From Alphaproteobacteria bacterium (GTDB taxonomy: Bacteria > Pseudomonadota > Alphaproteobacteria > Rhodobacterales > Rhodobacteraceae), in contig JAUIAS010000010.1 of assembly GCA_030425395.1 (NCBI GenBank), forward strand, positions 1-64,000: a DNA stretch of 64,000 bases, written 5' to 3'. The translations under genes and the position numbers were made by a program. Every line of letters begins with the position of its first letter. The stretch's first letter is position 1. Under the pieces are notes generated by a model. It saw only the letters and a program-made list of their open reading frames with translations, was not told the DNA's origin and did no database searches. Below, one piece after another: positions 36,753 through 45,242 of this stretch.

Positions 36753-37490
36753 ATGGACTGGATCAAGACGATCAAGACCTTGCTCAAGGTCAAGGATATT
36801 TATGGCAAGGGTGCCAAGGTCAAGAAACTTCATGACTACGCCAACAAGATAAAGCCCGGGAAACTTGAAACAAAAGACCTGAGATTTTTCAGCAATTCCA
36901 AGCTCGACAAACGCATCGCGGAACTGGACGCATACGAGACCCAACTCGACAAGGCGCTGGCTGAAAATGTTGAATTGCCACCATCCGGCGCGATGTCGCT
37001 TTTTGGCAAGTGGCATCAGGCCTCAAAGAAAAGCGGCCCCCAAAGCCCCGAAGCCCGCAAAGCTGCGACGGCCTATGCAAAAGCCCTTGATGCCTATCAA
37101 AAACGCTTAAAAGACTCGCTGGCCACCTTGAAAGCCGAACAGGCGAAGTTGCCCGAAAAGATCACGTTTACAGCCACGATGCAGACATACTCCAGAAACG
37201 TACACGCTTTGATGGTAAAGGTCATAAAGGTTCCCAATCCCTTTGTCCCCGGAACCGCATGGCAGGCCGAAATGCTGGTGTTGTCTCAGGATGTCCAGCG
37301 CTACAGCGGCCTCATGGGGTCGGTCAACGCGCGGCTGAAGAAGCTGTCGACCAAGAATGCCGAGGCCATCAAGAATCTGGAGGGGCTGATCAAGAACAAC
37401 GCCGAATGGATCAAGGCCGTGCAGGACAAGGCGTTTGGCAATCCCGATGTCCTGAAGAAAAACGAAAAGGCCACGAAGCCAAAGAAGTAA
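36753..37490 (+). CDS. Lysine-rich coiled-coil protein of unknown function
   Basis: A 245-residue protein without signal peptide or membrane helix, very rich in Lys and Ala. Helical heptad-like stretches run over residues ~50-80 and ~110-150 (SPEARKAATAYAKALDAYQK). A central part (KITFTATMQTYSRNVHALMVKVIK, NPFVPGTAWQAEML) may be a separate fold. It ends in KKNEKATKPKK. One 60-base stretch counted by eye (36841-36900) is about 42% GC, lower than neighbouring genes. The ATG at 36753 follows GAAAGAAG. I do not recognise a family. Composition resembles the LysM genes at 42633 and 61026. Confidence 0.7.
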   Translation: MDWIKTIKTLLKVKDIYGKGAKVKKLHDYANKIKPGKLETKDLRFFSNSKLDKRIAELDAYETQLDKALAENVELPPSGAMSLFGKWHQASKKSGPQSPEARKAATAYAKALDAYQKRLKDSLATLKAEQAKLPEKITFTATMQTYSRNVHALMVKVIKVPNPFVPGTAWQAEMLVLSQDVQRYSGLMGSVNARLKKLSTKNAEAIKNLEGLIKNNAEWIKAVQDKAFGNPDVLKKNEKATKPKK

Positions 37491-37732
37491 CGCCTGTTGG
37501 GTCGGAACATCCTCCAAATCTCATCTTCCGACCCCGGAAATTCCTGCCAGATACGGCCACCGCCCGATGCTGGACCACCTGTCGCACGGCCAATGCGCAT
37601 GACAGGCTCATGCCGGTTTGATTGCGTGGGCCATCCCGCGCAAAGGCTCCTGCACGCGGGGAGCGTCTTTGGGCTGGACAAACAACATGCTCCCATTAAA
37701 CAAACGTGCGCGCAACCGACGGAGGAGTTACC

Positions 37733-38773
37733 ATGAGCCGCAAGTTTCTTTCTGCACAGACACTTGTCGCCGCCTTTGTGATCGCCCTTACCTCGCCAGC
37801 GGCTGCGGACAGTCACTGGCCCAACGGATGCGATGCAACCGAACAACTTGAGGTCTGCGCCAACCTTGGCGGGTTTTATGCGCAGGGTGCCGACCCTTTC
37901 CCCAAGGACACAAAGCGCAGCGCTTCCTTGGTCCGGGGCGCACGAGAAGCCGCCATTCAGGCCTGCCATGATGCAGATCCAGACGGCTGCGCCCTTGCAA
38001 CAACCTTGATCATGGCAGATGCCGATCTGAATACCGATGAACGTTTTGCTCTGGCCGCCGCTGCGATGGGCGCGATGGATACCTATTGCCGCGCTGGCGA
38101 CCCGTTCATGTGTGAGGCGCGGGTCAGCACGCAGACCACGCGCGCTCTCGCTCCCTTGCATAGAAACATCGAAAAAATCGCAGCGGCGGGCCAAGGCCCC
38201 CGCTGGCACGACATCATTTCTGAACCCAACCAATGGAGCACAATCCAGACACAGGTCACCAAAGACCAGCAGGATACGGCACGCACCGCATGCGACGCAG
38301 GCGATCAGGCCGGCTGCCTTATGGATGCGCGGTTGCACGCCCGGTTCACGCCGGGTGGTTCTATTGATCATGCCCGCACAACACCTCTTTTTGATGCATG
38401 CCTTTCGGGAACGACCACTCATTGCGGTAGCATTTCGTTCCTGATGAGAAATTTGAAATACACCGACAAGGAAGCTTTCGCGACGCGAGCAGAGCAAATT
38501 CGCGCAGCGTGTGAACAAGGCGTCGGGCCAATGTGCAGGATTCTGCCAAGCCTCGTCGCACGCGAAGAACGGCAATCCGCCCGCCTGCTCGGATGCAATA
38601 TGGGCGTCGCCACCAGCTGCACAGAGGCCGCAATGCAAGACTTTAACGACTGGAAACGCGCCTCCGGCGAAGACACCGACGCGCTGGAAAGCGCAACAAC
38701 GTCCTTTACACGCGGTTGCGAACTTGGAGATGCATTTGCCTGCCATTTTCTGGAACATATTTCCAAAGGCTAG
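37733..38773 (+). CDS. Exported paired-cysteine repeat protein (Hcp/Sel1-like), copy 1
   Basis: A 346-residue protein with a Sec signal peptide (cleavage near AAA|DSHWPNG). It has exactly 16 cysteines, all in pairs: one C-x8-C at the start of the mature protein and seven C-x7-C pairs, for example ACDAGDQAGC, ACEQGVGPMC and GCELGDAFAC. This is the disulfide signature of Sel1-like repeats in Helicobacter cysteine-rich proteins, so an oxidised alpha/alpha repeat scaffold in the periplasm or outside is likely. The start follows GGAGGAG. A paralog follows directly downstream. The binding partner is unknown. Confidence 0.82.
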   Translation: MSRKFLSAQTLVAAFVIALTSPAAADSHWPNGCDATEQLEVCANLGGFYAQGADPFPKDTKRSASLVRGAREAAIQACHDADPDGCALATTLIMADADLNTDERFALAAAAMGAMDTYCRAGDPFMCEARVSTQTTRALAPLHRNIEKIAAAGQGPRWHDIISEPNQWSTIQTQVTKDQQDTARTACDAGDQAGCLMDARLHARFTPGGSIDHARTTPLFDACLSGTTTHCGSISFLMRNLKYTDKEAFATRAEQIRAACEQGVGPMCRILPSLVAREERQSARLLGCNMGVATSCTEAAMQDFNDWKRASGEDTDALESATTSFTRGCELGDAFACHFLEHISKG

Positions 38774-38938
38774 TTCGCCCTGCCCGTTCTTGCAGGCCCC
38801 GCCTGACTGCTTGCCAAAAATACGCCCGTTGGACGCACCCCGTTTCAACACCTTGCGCCATCGGGAAAATATGTACCGCGACTGTGGAGATTTAACTTGA
38901 TCCAACCAACTCGCTCACGTCGAAATCAGGGGGTGCTT

Positions 38939-39964
38939 ATGTCACTGCGTCATGTCTTTTATCTTTGGGCAAACACGATCCTGCTGGCGGTGCCAGCGGC
39001 TGCGGACAGTCACTGGCCCAACGGATGCGATGCCAAGGCCGATCTTGAGACCTGCCAGACGCTGATGATCCTCTATGAACACGGCCCGGGCATTTTTCCC
39101 AAGGATCCCGCTCGGGTGCAGGCTTTGCGCATTGAGGCACGCGCGGCCACCCAAATCGCGTGTCTGGCTGGCAAGGCAGATGCATGCGGGCCGCTGATCG
39201 GGTTCATCATGGACGATCCCGAAATCGGCACTGACGAAAAGATCGCACAGGCCCGCAGCGCCTTTGCCGCGATGGAAACGCGCTGCCGGGCCGGAGAGGC
39301 GCTGATGTGCGGGCAGCGGGTTTTTCTGTCCTACGCCTCGCCGGTTTTGCGTCTGCGCGACGACATCATCGCAACGCAGGGCGCGGAGGCATGGCGCGGA
39401 ATGTTCGGCGACACCGACGCCTGGGCCGAAATCTCGCAAGAGGTTCACAAGTCAGCAAAGGCTGCGGCCATGGCCGGGTGTTCGGCGGGCGATGCCGAAG
39501 CCTGCGTTCGCGCCGCTTATCTGCATGCCCAGAACTCCACGGCCATGACCGTCGACTTGACGATCATGGCGTCATTTCCGGACCTGTGCCTTGCCGGAAA
39601 TCACACCGCCTGTGACATGCTCACCTTTAGTACTCCGAAACTGGCCCGCGACATGCCAGACAGGCTGGCCACCATGTCCCGGACAATGGCCGAAGCCTGT
39701 GCTGCGGGCAACGGGCCTGCCTGTTCCACGGTTTCGCGTTTTATCAAGGACGCAGCCCGGCGCGACGACATTCGGGAACAGGCATGCGACAATGGGTTGG
39801 GTGCATCGTGCGCCTCAATCGGGTTTGATCGGCTGCGAACGTGGGAGCGCAGCGACGTTCCTGACGCAACGGCGCTGCAAACCGCAGTTGATTACCTTAC
39901 ACGCGGCTGCGAACTTGGTGACGTGATGGCTTGCCACGCACTCGAACATATTTCGCAAGGATAA
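38939..39964 (+). CDS. Exported paired-cysteine repeat protein (Hcp/Sel1-like), copy 2
   Basis: A 341-residue paralog of the preceding gene with a signal peptide (MSLRHVFYLWANTILLAVPAAA). It also has exactly 16 cysteines in one C-x8-C and seven C-x7-C pairs (ACLAGKADAC, GCSAGDAEAC, ACAAGNGPAC, GCELGDVMAC). The ends are most alike: DSHWPNGCDA at the start and TRGCELGD-x-ACH-x-LEHIS at the end, while the middle has diverged strongly. This points to an old tandem duplication. The ATG at 38939 follows AGGGGG. The thioesterase gene starts six bases after its stop. Confidence 0.82.
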   Translation: MSLRHVFYLWANTILLAVPAAADSHWPNGCDAKADLETCQTLMILYEHGPGIFPKDPARVQALRIEARAATQIACLAGKADACGPLIGFIMDDPEIGTDEKIAQARSAFAAMETRCRAGEALMCGQRVFLSYASPVLRLRDDIIATQGAEAWRGMFGDTDAWAEISQEVHKSAKAAAMAGCSAGDAEACVRAAYLHAQNSTAMTVDLTIMASFPDLCLAGNHTACDMLTFSTPKLARDMPDRLATMSRTMAEACAAGNGPACSTVSRFIKDAARRDDIREQACDNGLGASCASIGFDRLRTWERSDVPDATALQTAVDYLTRGCELGDVMACHALEHISQG

Positions 39965-39970
39965 CGACCG

Positions 39971-40447
39971 ATGACAGCCCCCCACCGCTCCCGCGTCATG
40001 GACATTGAACCGGAATGGATCGATTACAACGGCCACCTCAACATGGCCTATTACAACGTGTTGTTTGATCGCGGGGCCGACGATCTTTTTGCCGGTTTCG
40101 GGATTGGCCCCGATTATCGCGAAACCCGCAATCTTTCCACCTTTTCCGCCGAATTCCATGTCTGCTACCTGCGGGAGTTGAAGCTGGGCGACCGGGTGCA
40201 TGTTACCTCGCAACTGATCGACATGGATGAAAAGCGGTTTCATTTCTATCAGGAACTGCACCATGAGGATGGCTGGGTATCGGCCACCGGAGAGGGGCTG
40301 GGCCTGCATATTGACATGTCAGGGCCGCGCGTGGCCCCGATGCCTGACGATGTGCTTGCCAAGATGCGCGGTGTCTTTGACACCCATGCCGCCCTGCCAC
40401 GCCCCGAGCGCGTGGGTCGGCGCATCGGTATCTCGCGAAAGGGGTGA
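39971..40447 (+). CDS. Acyl-CoA thioesterase, hotdog fold (4HBT type)
   Basis: A 158-residue hotdog-fold thioesterase with the family motif EWIDYNGHLNMAYYNVLFDRG at residues ~15-35, where Asp is the usual catalytic residue. The core FSAEFHVCYLRELKLGDRVHV follows. Similar proteins act on 4-hydroxybenzoyl-CoA or on betainyl/carnitine-type CoA esters. No partner genes of those pathways are adjacent, so the substrate is open. It starts six bases after the second paired-cysteine gene and may be co-transcribed with it. Confidence 0.85.
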   Translation: MTAPHRSRVMDIEPEWIDYNGHLNMAYYNVLFDRGADDLFAGFGIGPDYRETRNLSTFSAEFHVCYLRELKLGDRVHVTSQLIDMDEKRFHFYQELHHEDGWVSATGEGLGLHIDMSGPRVAPMPDDVLAKMRGVFDTHAALPRPERVGRRIGISRKG

Positions 40448-40545
40448 CGGCCCCACTGTGAACGGGAGGGGTTGAAAGCAGGAAAGCCTCACTGCATGCT
40501 CCCTTCCAGATTGAAGCGATGCGCAGGCCCGCCGGAGGGAGCCCC

Positions 40546-41568
40546 ATGACCCGCTATGAATACAAGGTTGTTCCTGCACCGGCCAAGACCGGCAAGGCCA
40601 AGGGTATAAAATCGCCGGAGGCCCGGTTTGCCCGCACAGTTGAAGATGTGCTGAATGAGATGGCGCGCGAAGGATGGGAGTTTCAGCGCGCAGAACTCCT
40701 CCCGAGCGAGGAACGCCAGGGGCTGACCCGCAGCGCAACCACCGTTTGGCGCAACGTGTTGGTGTTCCGTCGTGCGCTGGCGGTGCAACCTTTGCAAACC
40801 AGCCCCATGGCGGTGCCCGATCACTTGCCCGCTGCCGCTGCGGTGGCAACTGCGGCGAAAGCCGCAACCGGGGCGCACGCCGGGTCAGACGCCATTCCCC
40901 AGCCGGCCCCCGAACCGGCACAGGTCGCGGAAGCTGAAACCAGACCAGAGCCTATTGCCGAACACATCCCGGACCCTCTCCCGGAACCCGAACCGATGCC
41001 AGATCCGTTCGTCACGCTGCCGCCTGAGGAAACCGAACAGACCTGGATCGAGGCCACGGCGTCCCCGGCTGAAGAAATCGACACAGTGCCTGAGACGGTG
41101 CCCGAACCTTTGCCGGAACCGGAACCGATGCCCGACCCGTTCGCGACCCTGCCCCCCGAACAGGCCCCCGAGGCATGGCCCGAAACGATACCGGAACCGT
41201 TACCCGAACCGGATCACATAGCAGACCCGATCCCGGAGCCCTGGCCAGAACCGGAAACGGAAGCCCCATCAGTCGCGGCACACGACCCTATCCCTGACCC
41301 GCTCCCCGATCCCAGACCGTCTGACGAACAGACGATTGTAGCATCGCTGGGCGATGATTCCGATCAGGTGACAGCTTCGGACATTGATTGGGACGCTGCC
41401 GCGCTTGAGGCTGCAATTGCGGACGCAACCGGACAGAAAGCCGCTTTGCAAACAGAAGTTCCGACCGACCCCGTATCGCCGCAGGACAAGCCAGATCCGG
41501 CGTCGTCGCTCAGCGCGTCGCTTTCCGCAAGGGTGGCCGCGATCAGGGCGCAGCGCGGCGAAGACTGA
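40546..41568 (+). CDS. DUF4177 protein with acidic Pro/Glu repeat tail
   Basis: A 340-residue protein. Residues ~1-75 are a DUF4177 domain (YEYKVVPAP, VEDVLNEMAREGWEFQRAELLP, TVWRNVLVFRR). The rest is a low-complexity acidic tail rich in Pro-Glu and Pro-Asp, with two copies of a ~43-residue unit containing PLPEPEPMPDPF-x-TLPPE. It ends in a helix (SLSASLSARVAAIRAQRGED). No membrane segment or signal. GGAGGGA precedes the ATG. The function is unknown; the tail is probably extended and disordered. Confidence 0.82.
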   Translation: MTRYEYKVVPAPAKTGKAKGIKSPEARFARTVEDVLNEMAREGWEFQRAELLPSEERQGLTRSATTVWRNVLVFRRALAVQPLQTSPMAVPDHLPAAAAVATAAKAATGAHAGSDAIPQPAPEPAQVAEAETRPEPIAEHIPDPLPEPEPMPDPFVTLPPEETEQTWIEATASPAEEIDTVPETVPEPLPEPEPMPDPFATLPPEQAPEAWPETIPEPLPEPDHIADPIPEPWPEPETEAPSVAAHDPIPDPLPDPRPSDEQTIVASLGDDSDQVTASDIDWDAAALEAAIADATGQKAALQTEVPTDPVSPQDKPDPASSLSASLSARVAAIRAQRGED

Positions 41569-41577
41569 TCCGCCCCG

Positions 41578-41847
41578 TCAGGTATCAAGATCGAGCGAAA
41601 GCGCGTGGATACGCGCGACCAGATCCTTGCCCAGAGCCGCATGAACGGTGCGGTGACGCGCGATGCGCGTCTGGCCTTCGAAGGCATCGGCCCGGATTCG
41701 CACGTTGAAATGGCTCTCCCCGCCTTCTTGGTATCCGGCGTGCCCCCGGTGGCTTTCGCTGTCATCGACTACGTCAAGTTCGCGTGGGGAGAGTGCCGCG
41801 TTCAGGCGGGAACGGATCAGGTCGGTCACTGTCGCGGTGTTTGCCAT
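41578..41847 (-). CDS. bolA: BolA family protein
   Basis: An 89-residue BolA-type protein with the core VVDDSESHRGHAGYQEGGESHFNVRIRADAFEGQTRIARHRTVHAALG. The invariant His in the R-H-R-x-V-H region, a [2Fe-2S] ligand in BolA-monothiol-glutaredoxin complexes, is present. It is divergent from the J-domain gene, an arrangement commonly kept in Rhodobacterales. The ATG at 41847 has AGAGGTG upstream. Confidence 0.93.
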   Translation of the reverse strand: MANTATVTDLIRSRLNAALSPRELDVVDDSESHRGHAGYQEGGESHFNVRIRADAFEGQTRIARHRTVHAALGKDLVARIHALSLDLDT

Positions 41848-41975
41848 GGGGCACCTCTTTTTGCTTATGAATCTTTTTTTCGCGCAAGGCTCTTCTATCT
41901 CGCTGCACATACTCTAAACTGCGACGTCCGAGTCGAAAAGCAACGTCGATAAGCAATGTCCCGGAGGTGCGAGCC

Positions 41976-42608
41976 ATGAGCAAACCCGATCCATTTGGAT
42001 TTGATATGTCGGTCTCATCGGCAAAGAAGAAGAACCCGCGCGGGCGTCGGGGCATGTCGGGGGCGTCTGAGACGTCGACCCGTGTCTGCGATCACGATGG
42101 CTGCGACGAAGCGGGCAAATTCCGTGCCCCCAAGGCGCCCGATGTGCTGGATGATTATTTCTGGTTCTGCCAGCAGCACGTGCGCGAGTATAATCTGAAG
42201 TGGAACTTCTTCGACGGCACCACCGAAGCCGAGCTGAACGCCCAGCAAACCGCCGACAAGGTCTGGGAACGCAAGACCAAACCGCTGCGCGATCCCGAGG
42301 CACGGGCCTGGGCGCGACTGGGCATCGAAGACCCCCATCAGGTGCTGGGCGACAACGCCACGCAAAACCCCGGCCGTTCAACCGGGGCCGTCGCAAGCCG
42401 CCGTCTACCCGCCACCGAACGACGCGCTCTGGAAATTCTTGATGCCAAGGACACCGCGACCAAGACCGAAATTCGCAAGGCCTACAAGGCGCTGATCAAG
42501 GTGCTGCATCCGGACATGAACGGCGGCGACCGCAGCCAGGAAGAACAGCTACAGCTTGTGGTCTGGGCCTGGGACCAGATCAAGGTCAGCCGCAGCTTCA
42601 AGGACTGA
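41976..42608 (+). CDS. J-domain protein with N-terminal zinc-finger-like region
   Basis: A 210-residue protein. The C-terminal J domain (LEILDAKDTATKTEIRKAYKALIKVLHPDMNGGDRS) carries the HPD motif that stimulates Hsp70 ATPase. The N-terminal half has VCDHDGCDEAGKFRAPKAP and FWFCQQHVREYN, a Cys/His set that could bind zinc. It lies between bolA (divergent) and the convergent LysM gene, and in related genomes this gene is typically followed by cobS. CGGAGG precedes the ATG. Confidence 0.93.
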   Translation: MSKPDPFGFDMSVSSAKKKNPRGRRGMSGASETSTRVCDHDGCDEAGKFRAPKAPDVLDDYFWFCQQHVREYNLKWNFFDGTTEAELNAQQTADKVWERKTKPLRDPEARAWARLGIEDPHQVLGDNATQNPGRSTGAVASRRLPATERRALEILDAKDTATKTEIRKAYKALIKVLHPDMNGGDRSQEEQLQLVVWAWDQIKVSRSFKD

Positions 42609-42632
42609 GACATCTAAAGCGGCATGTTGTTG

Positions 42633-43901
42633 CTATATATCCTTTAAGGCCGCTGGTGGCATTTCCTTTTGAGCGAAGCTAAACGTCATCATTCCCGCGG
42701 CAGCGCCGGCAGGAATCAGCCCTTTGAGCCATTCGAGCACCCATGGTAAAGCCTTTATTAGTTCGACCAACGACCCAAACAATCGCGCCAAAGCTGCCAA
42801 GATTGCTGGCCCCCATAACAATGCAATGGCAACCACTGCTGTAACCGCTAACAAAAGCCGCCAGTCGATCTCAAAGTGCATTTTCAAAGAGATGCTACAT
42901 TCTCCGTCTATTTTCCAATTCTTAAACCGGAAATCCTTCAGGACGAACTTTTTGGAAAACTCTGGCTGAGCAATCACACGCTGTGTATTGAGATCTAGCT
43001 TGAGCGCGGCTCCAACTTTGGTCCTATCGCCATATAGATTGCCAAACACCCCTTTAATTTGAAGCACAAGGACATTGTTCTTGGCGCTTGGCTTGAACTC
43101 AAGCTGCGGCATAATCGGAACCAGTCTCGGCAGCACATGCTTTGTCAACATGTCTGTCCAAGACCCTGCATCTTTGGTGCTATCAATTTTGCAAACCGGG
43201 GTTGCCTTGGCTTTTATACTGACTGTGTAACTTATCTTTACATTGGCGCCGCGCATTTTTACCGAGATTGATCCGCTCTTTTTGTGCGGTCCAAGCTTAA
43301 AGGGATCTGCACAGACCTCTGCTGCAGTCGTTTTGCCACCGTTCTTCCCTGTCGGAAGACCGGAAATAACACGATCATTAATGCAACTCGCAATGGATAT
43401 CGGTAGAACAGGCAAGGACAATTTTGTTCCAACAAGAATCAGGTTGCCGTTCTTTGACACCTTCCCTCGGTTGGCTTCAGCAATCTGTGGCCAATATTCC
43501 GAACTCCCGTATTCATTGCGTGCGATTGAGGAAAGGGTGTCCCCTTTGCGAACGACATATGTCCCGCCACCAAAGTTTTTGACCGCATAGCTTAGCTTCG
43601 GGACGATCTTTGCAGTCCATGCATCGTTTACCCACGCGAACTGCAGATCATAGTTGAAAGTAATGCCAGGGTATTTTCGACCGAGCCACGCGACCTTCTT
43701 GGCTATGATAGCCCGAAAGGCTTGCTCCACCTTCCTAGGGGGAGCCTTTCGATTCATCGGGCTCATATTAGCCTCCGGCATCGACTTGAGTTTCTTGCGC
43801 AACTGCGGCCCTTCTATCTCCTTCTGCAAGATAAAAAGCGCTTCTTTTTCAATCTTGTAGGACGCATTTGTGATTAGTTTTCTACATGCAGATGCTGACA
43901 T
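42633..43901 (-). CDS. LysM-domain protein with C-terminal membrane helices
   Basis: A 422-residue protein without a signal peptide. Residues ~1-105 are helical and basic. A LysM domain follows (TYVVRKGDTLSSIARNEYGS, EYWPQIAEANRGKVSKNGNLILVGTKLSLP). A beta-rich part with three cysteines comes next, then a strongly hydrophobic region (LLLAVTAVVAIALLWGPAILAALA, then WVLEWLKGLIPAGAAAGMM). Three sampled 60-base lines are 53, 38 and 52% GC by eye, against 57 and 67% in two lines of cobS, suggesting transfer. The ATG at 43901 has GGGA upstream. Function unknown; a cell-wall or contractile-particle-associated role is inference only. Confidence 0.78.
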   Translation of the reverse strand: MSASACRKLITNASYKIEKEALFILQKEIEGPQLRKKLKSMPEANMSPMNRKAPPRKVEQAFRAIIAKKVAWLGRKYPGITFNYDLQFAWVNDAWTAKIVPKLSYAVKNFGGGTYVVRKGDTLSSIARNEYGSSEYWPQIAEANRGKVSKNGNLILVGTKLSLPVLPISIASCINDRVISGLPTGKNGGKTTAAEVCADPFKLGPHKKSGSISVKMRGANVKISYTVSIKAKATPVCKIDSTKDAGSWTDMLTKHVLPRLVPIMPQLEFKPSAKNNVLVLQIKGVFGNLYGDRTKVGAALKLDLNTQRVIAQPEFSKKFVLKDFRFKNWKIDGECSISLKMHFEIDWRLLLAVTAVVAIALLWGPAILAALARLFGSLVELIKALPWVLEWLKGLIPAGAAAGMMTFSFAQKEMPPAALKDI

Positions 43902-44158
43902 ATTCGTTCCCAAAATACTGTAACCGGTGTGTTATTTTACGCTGTTTTTCGACAAAAATCATCTTCTGATCACCCAAAGATACCCAACAGGAACTCGGTT
44001 TGGCGTGTCGATGTCGGCAAAACATTTGCCGTCAAACGTTCTTCCCACGCCCTTCCCCTTGCGCCCGTCCGAGATATGTTGCACCACGAACGAAATATTT
44101 GGGATCGGTCGGGCGCGGGCATGGGTCACGCGGACCGAAGCAGAAAAGGACGGATGGC

Positions 44159-45145
44159 ATGGCCGACGGTTTGATCGACATTAACGCGAAACCGACCGAG
44201 GAAATTTCGGTTCGTGACGTGTTCGGCATCGACACTGACATGACCGTGAAAGGGTTTGCCGAGCGCACTGATCGCGTGCCGGATGTTGACCCGACCTACA
44301 AATTCGATCCCGACACCACGTTGGCGATTCTGGCAGGATTTTCGCGCAATCGCCGTGTGATGATCCAAGGCTATCACGGGACCGGGAAATCCACCCACAT
44401 CGAACAGGTGGCCGCGCGCCTGAACTGGCCCACCGTTCGGGTCAACCTCGACAGCCACATCAGCCGGATCGACCTGATCGGCAAGGACGCGATCAAACTG
44501 CGCGACGGCATGCAGGTGACGGAATTCCACGAAGGCATCCTGCCTTGGGCGCTGCGCAACCCCTGCGCCATCGTGTTTGACGAATATGATGCGGGCCGCG
44601 CGGACGTGATGTTCGTGATCCAGCGTGTTCTGGAACATGACGGCAAGCTGACGCTTCTGGATCAGAACGAAATCATCACCCCGCATCCGCATTTCCGCCT
44701 GTTTGCCACTGCCAACACCGTGGGCCTTGGCGATACCACCGGGTTGTATCACGGCACCCAGCAGATCAACCAGGCCCAGATGGACCGCTGGAGCCTTGTC
44801 GCGACGCTGAACTATCTCAGCCACGATGCGGAAACCGCCATCGTTCTGGCCAAATCGCCGCATTACAATACGGCAGCCGGACGCAAGACCGTCAGCCAGA
44901 TGGTCACGCTGGCCGATCTGACCCGCACGGCGTTCATGAACGGCGATCTGTCCACGGTAATGAGCCCCCGGACGGTGATCACGTGGGCCCAGAACGCCGA
45001 AATCTTCCGCAATGTGGGTTATGCCTTCCGTTTGTCCTTCCTCAACAAATGCGATGAGTTGGAACGCCAGACCGTGGCGGAATTCTATCAGCGTTGCTTT
45101 GACGAAGAACTGCCTGAAAGTGCCGCGAGCATGAGCCTCGGCTGA
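44159..45145 (+). CDS. cobS: Aerobic cobaltochelatase subunit CobS
   Basis: A 328-residue AAA+ ATPase of the cobaltochelatase CobNST, which inserts Co2+ into hydrogenobyrinate a,c-diamide in cobalamin synthesis. Walker A is [10 protein letters not shown] near residue 71 and Walker B is [11 protein letters not shown]; the start [40 protein letters not shown] is the family N-terminus. The ATG at 44159 has AAAGGACGG upstream. The partner cobT lies 3 kb downstream. Confidence 0.97.
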   Translation: MADGLIDINAKPTEEISVRDVFGIDTDMTVKGFAERTDRVPDVDPTYKFDPDTTLAILAGFSRNRRVMIQGYHGTGKSTHIEQVAARLNWPTVRVNLDSHISRIDLIGKDAIKLRDGMQVTEFHEGILPWALRNPCAIVFDEYDAGRADVMFVIQRVLEHDGKLTLLDQNEIITPHPHFRLFATANTVGLGDTTGLYHGTQQINQAQMDRWSLVATLNYLSHDAETAIVLAKSPHYNTAAGRKTVSQMVTLADLTRTAFMNGDLSTVMSPRTVITWAQNAEIFRNVGYAFRLSFLNKCDELERQTVAEFYQRCFDEELPESAASMSLG

Positions 45146-45182
45146 ACTGGCACACCACAGGCACGAAAGATAGCACGACCCC

Positions 45183-45215
45183 AAGACGCGCCAGCACGGC
45201 GCGTCTTTTGCTTTT
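45183..45215 (+). terminator. Intrinsic terminator of cobS
   Basis: A perfect ten-pair stem AAGACGCGCC / GGCGCGTCTT with the loop AGCAC, followed by TTGCTTTT, 37 bases after the cobS stop. This is the clearest Rho-independent terminator in the window and separates cobS from downstream genes. Confidence 0.85.
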
Positions 45216-45242
45216 GCGCAGCCCCGTCAGCCGTGGGTTTTG

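Noticed and set aside
43902-44158. Cobalamin riboswitch upstream of cobS
   Set aside because: I looked for the B12-box-like conserved sequence and a long structured leader in this gap and did not see them.
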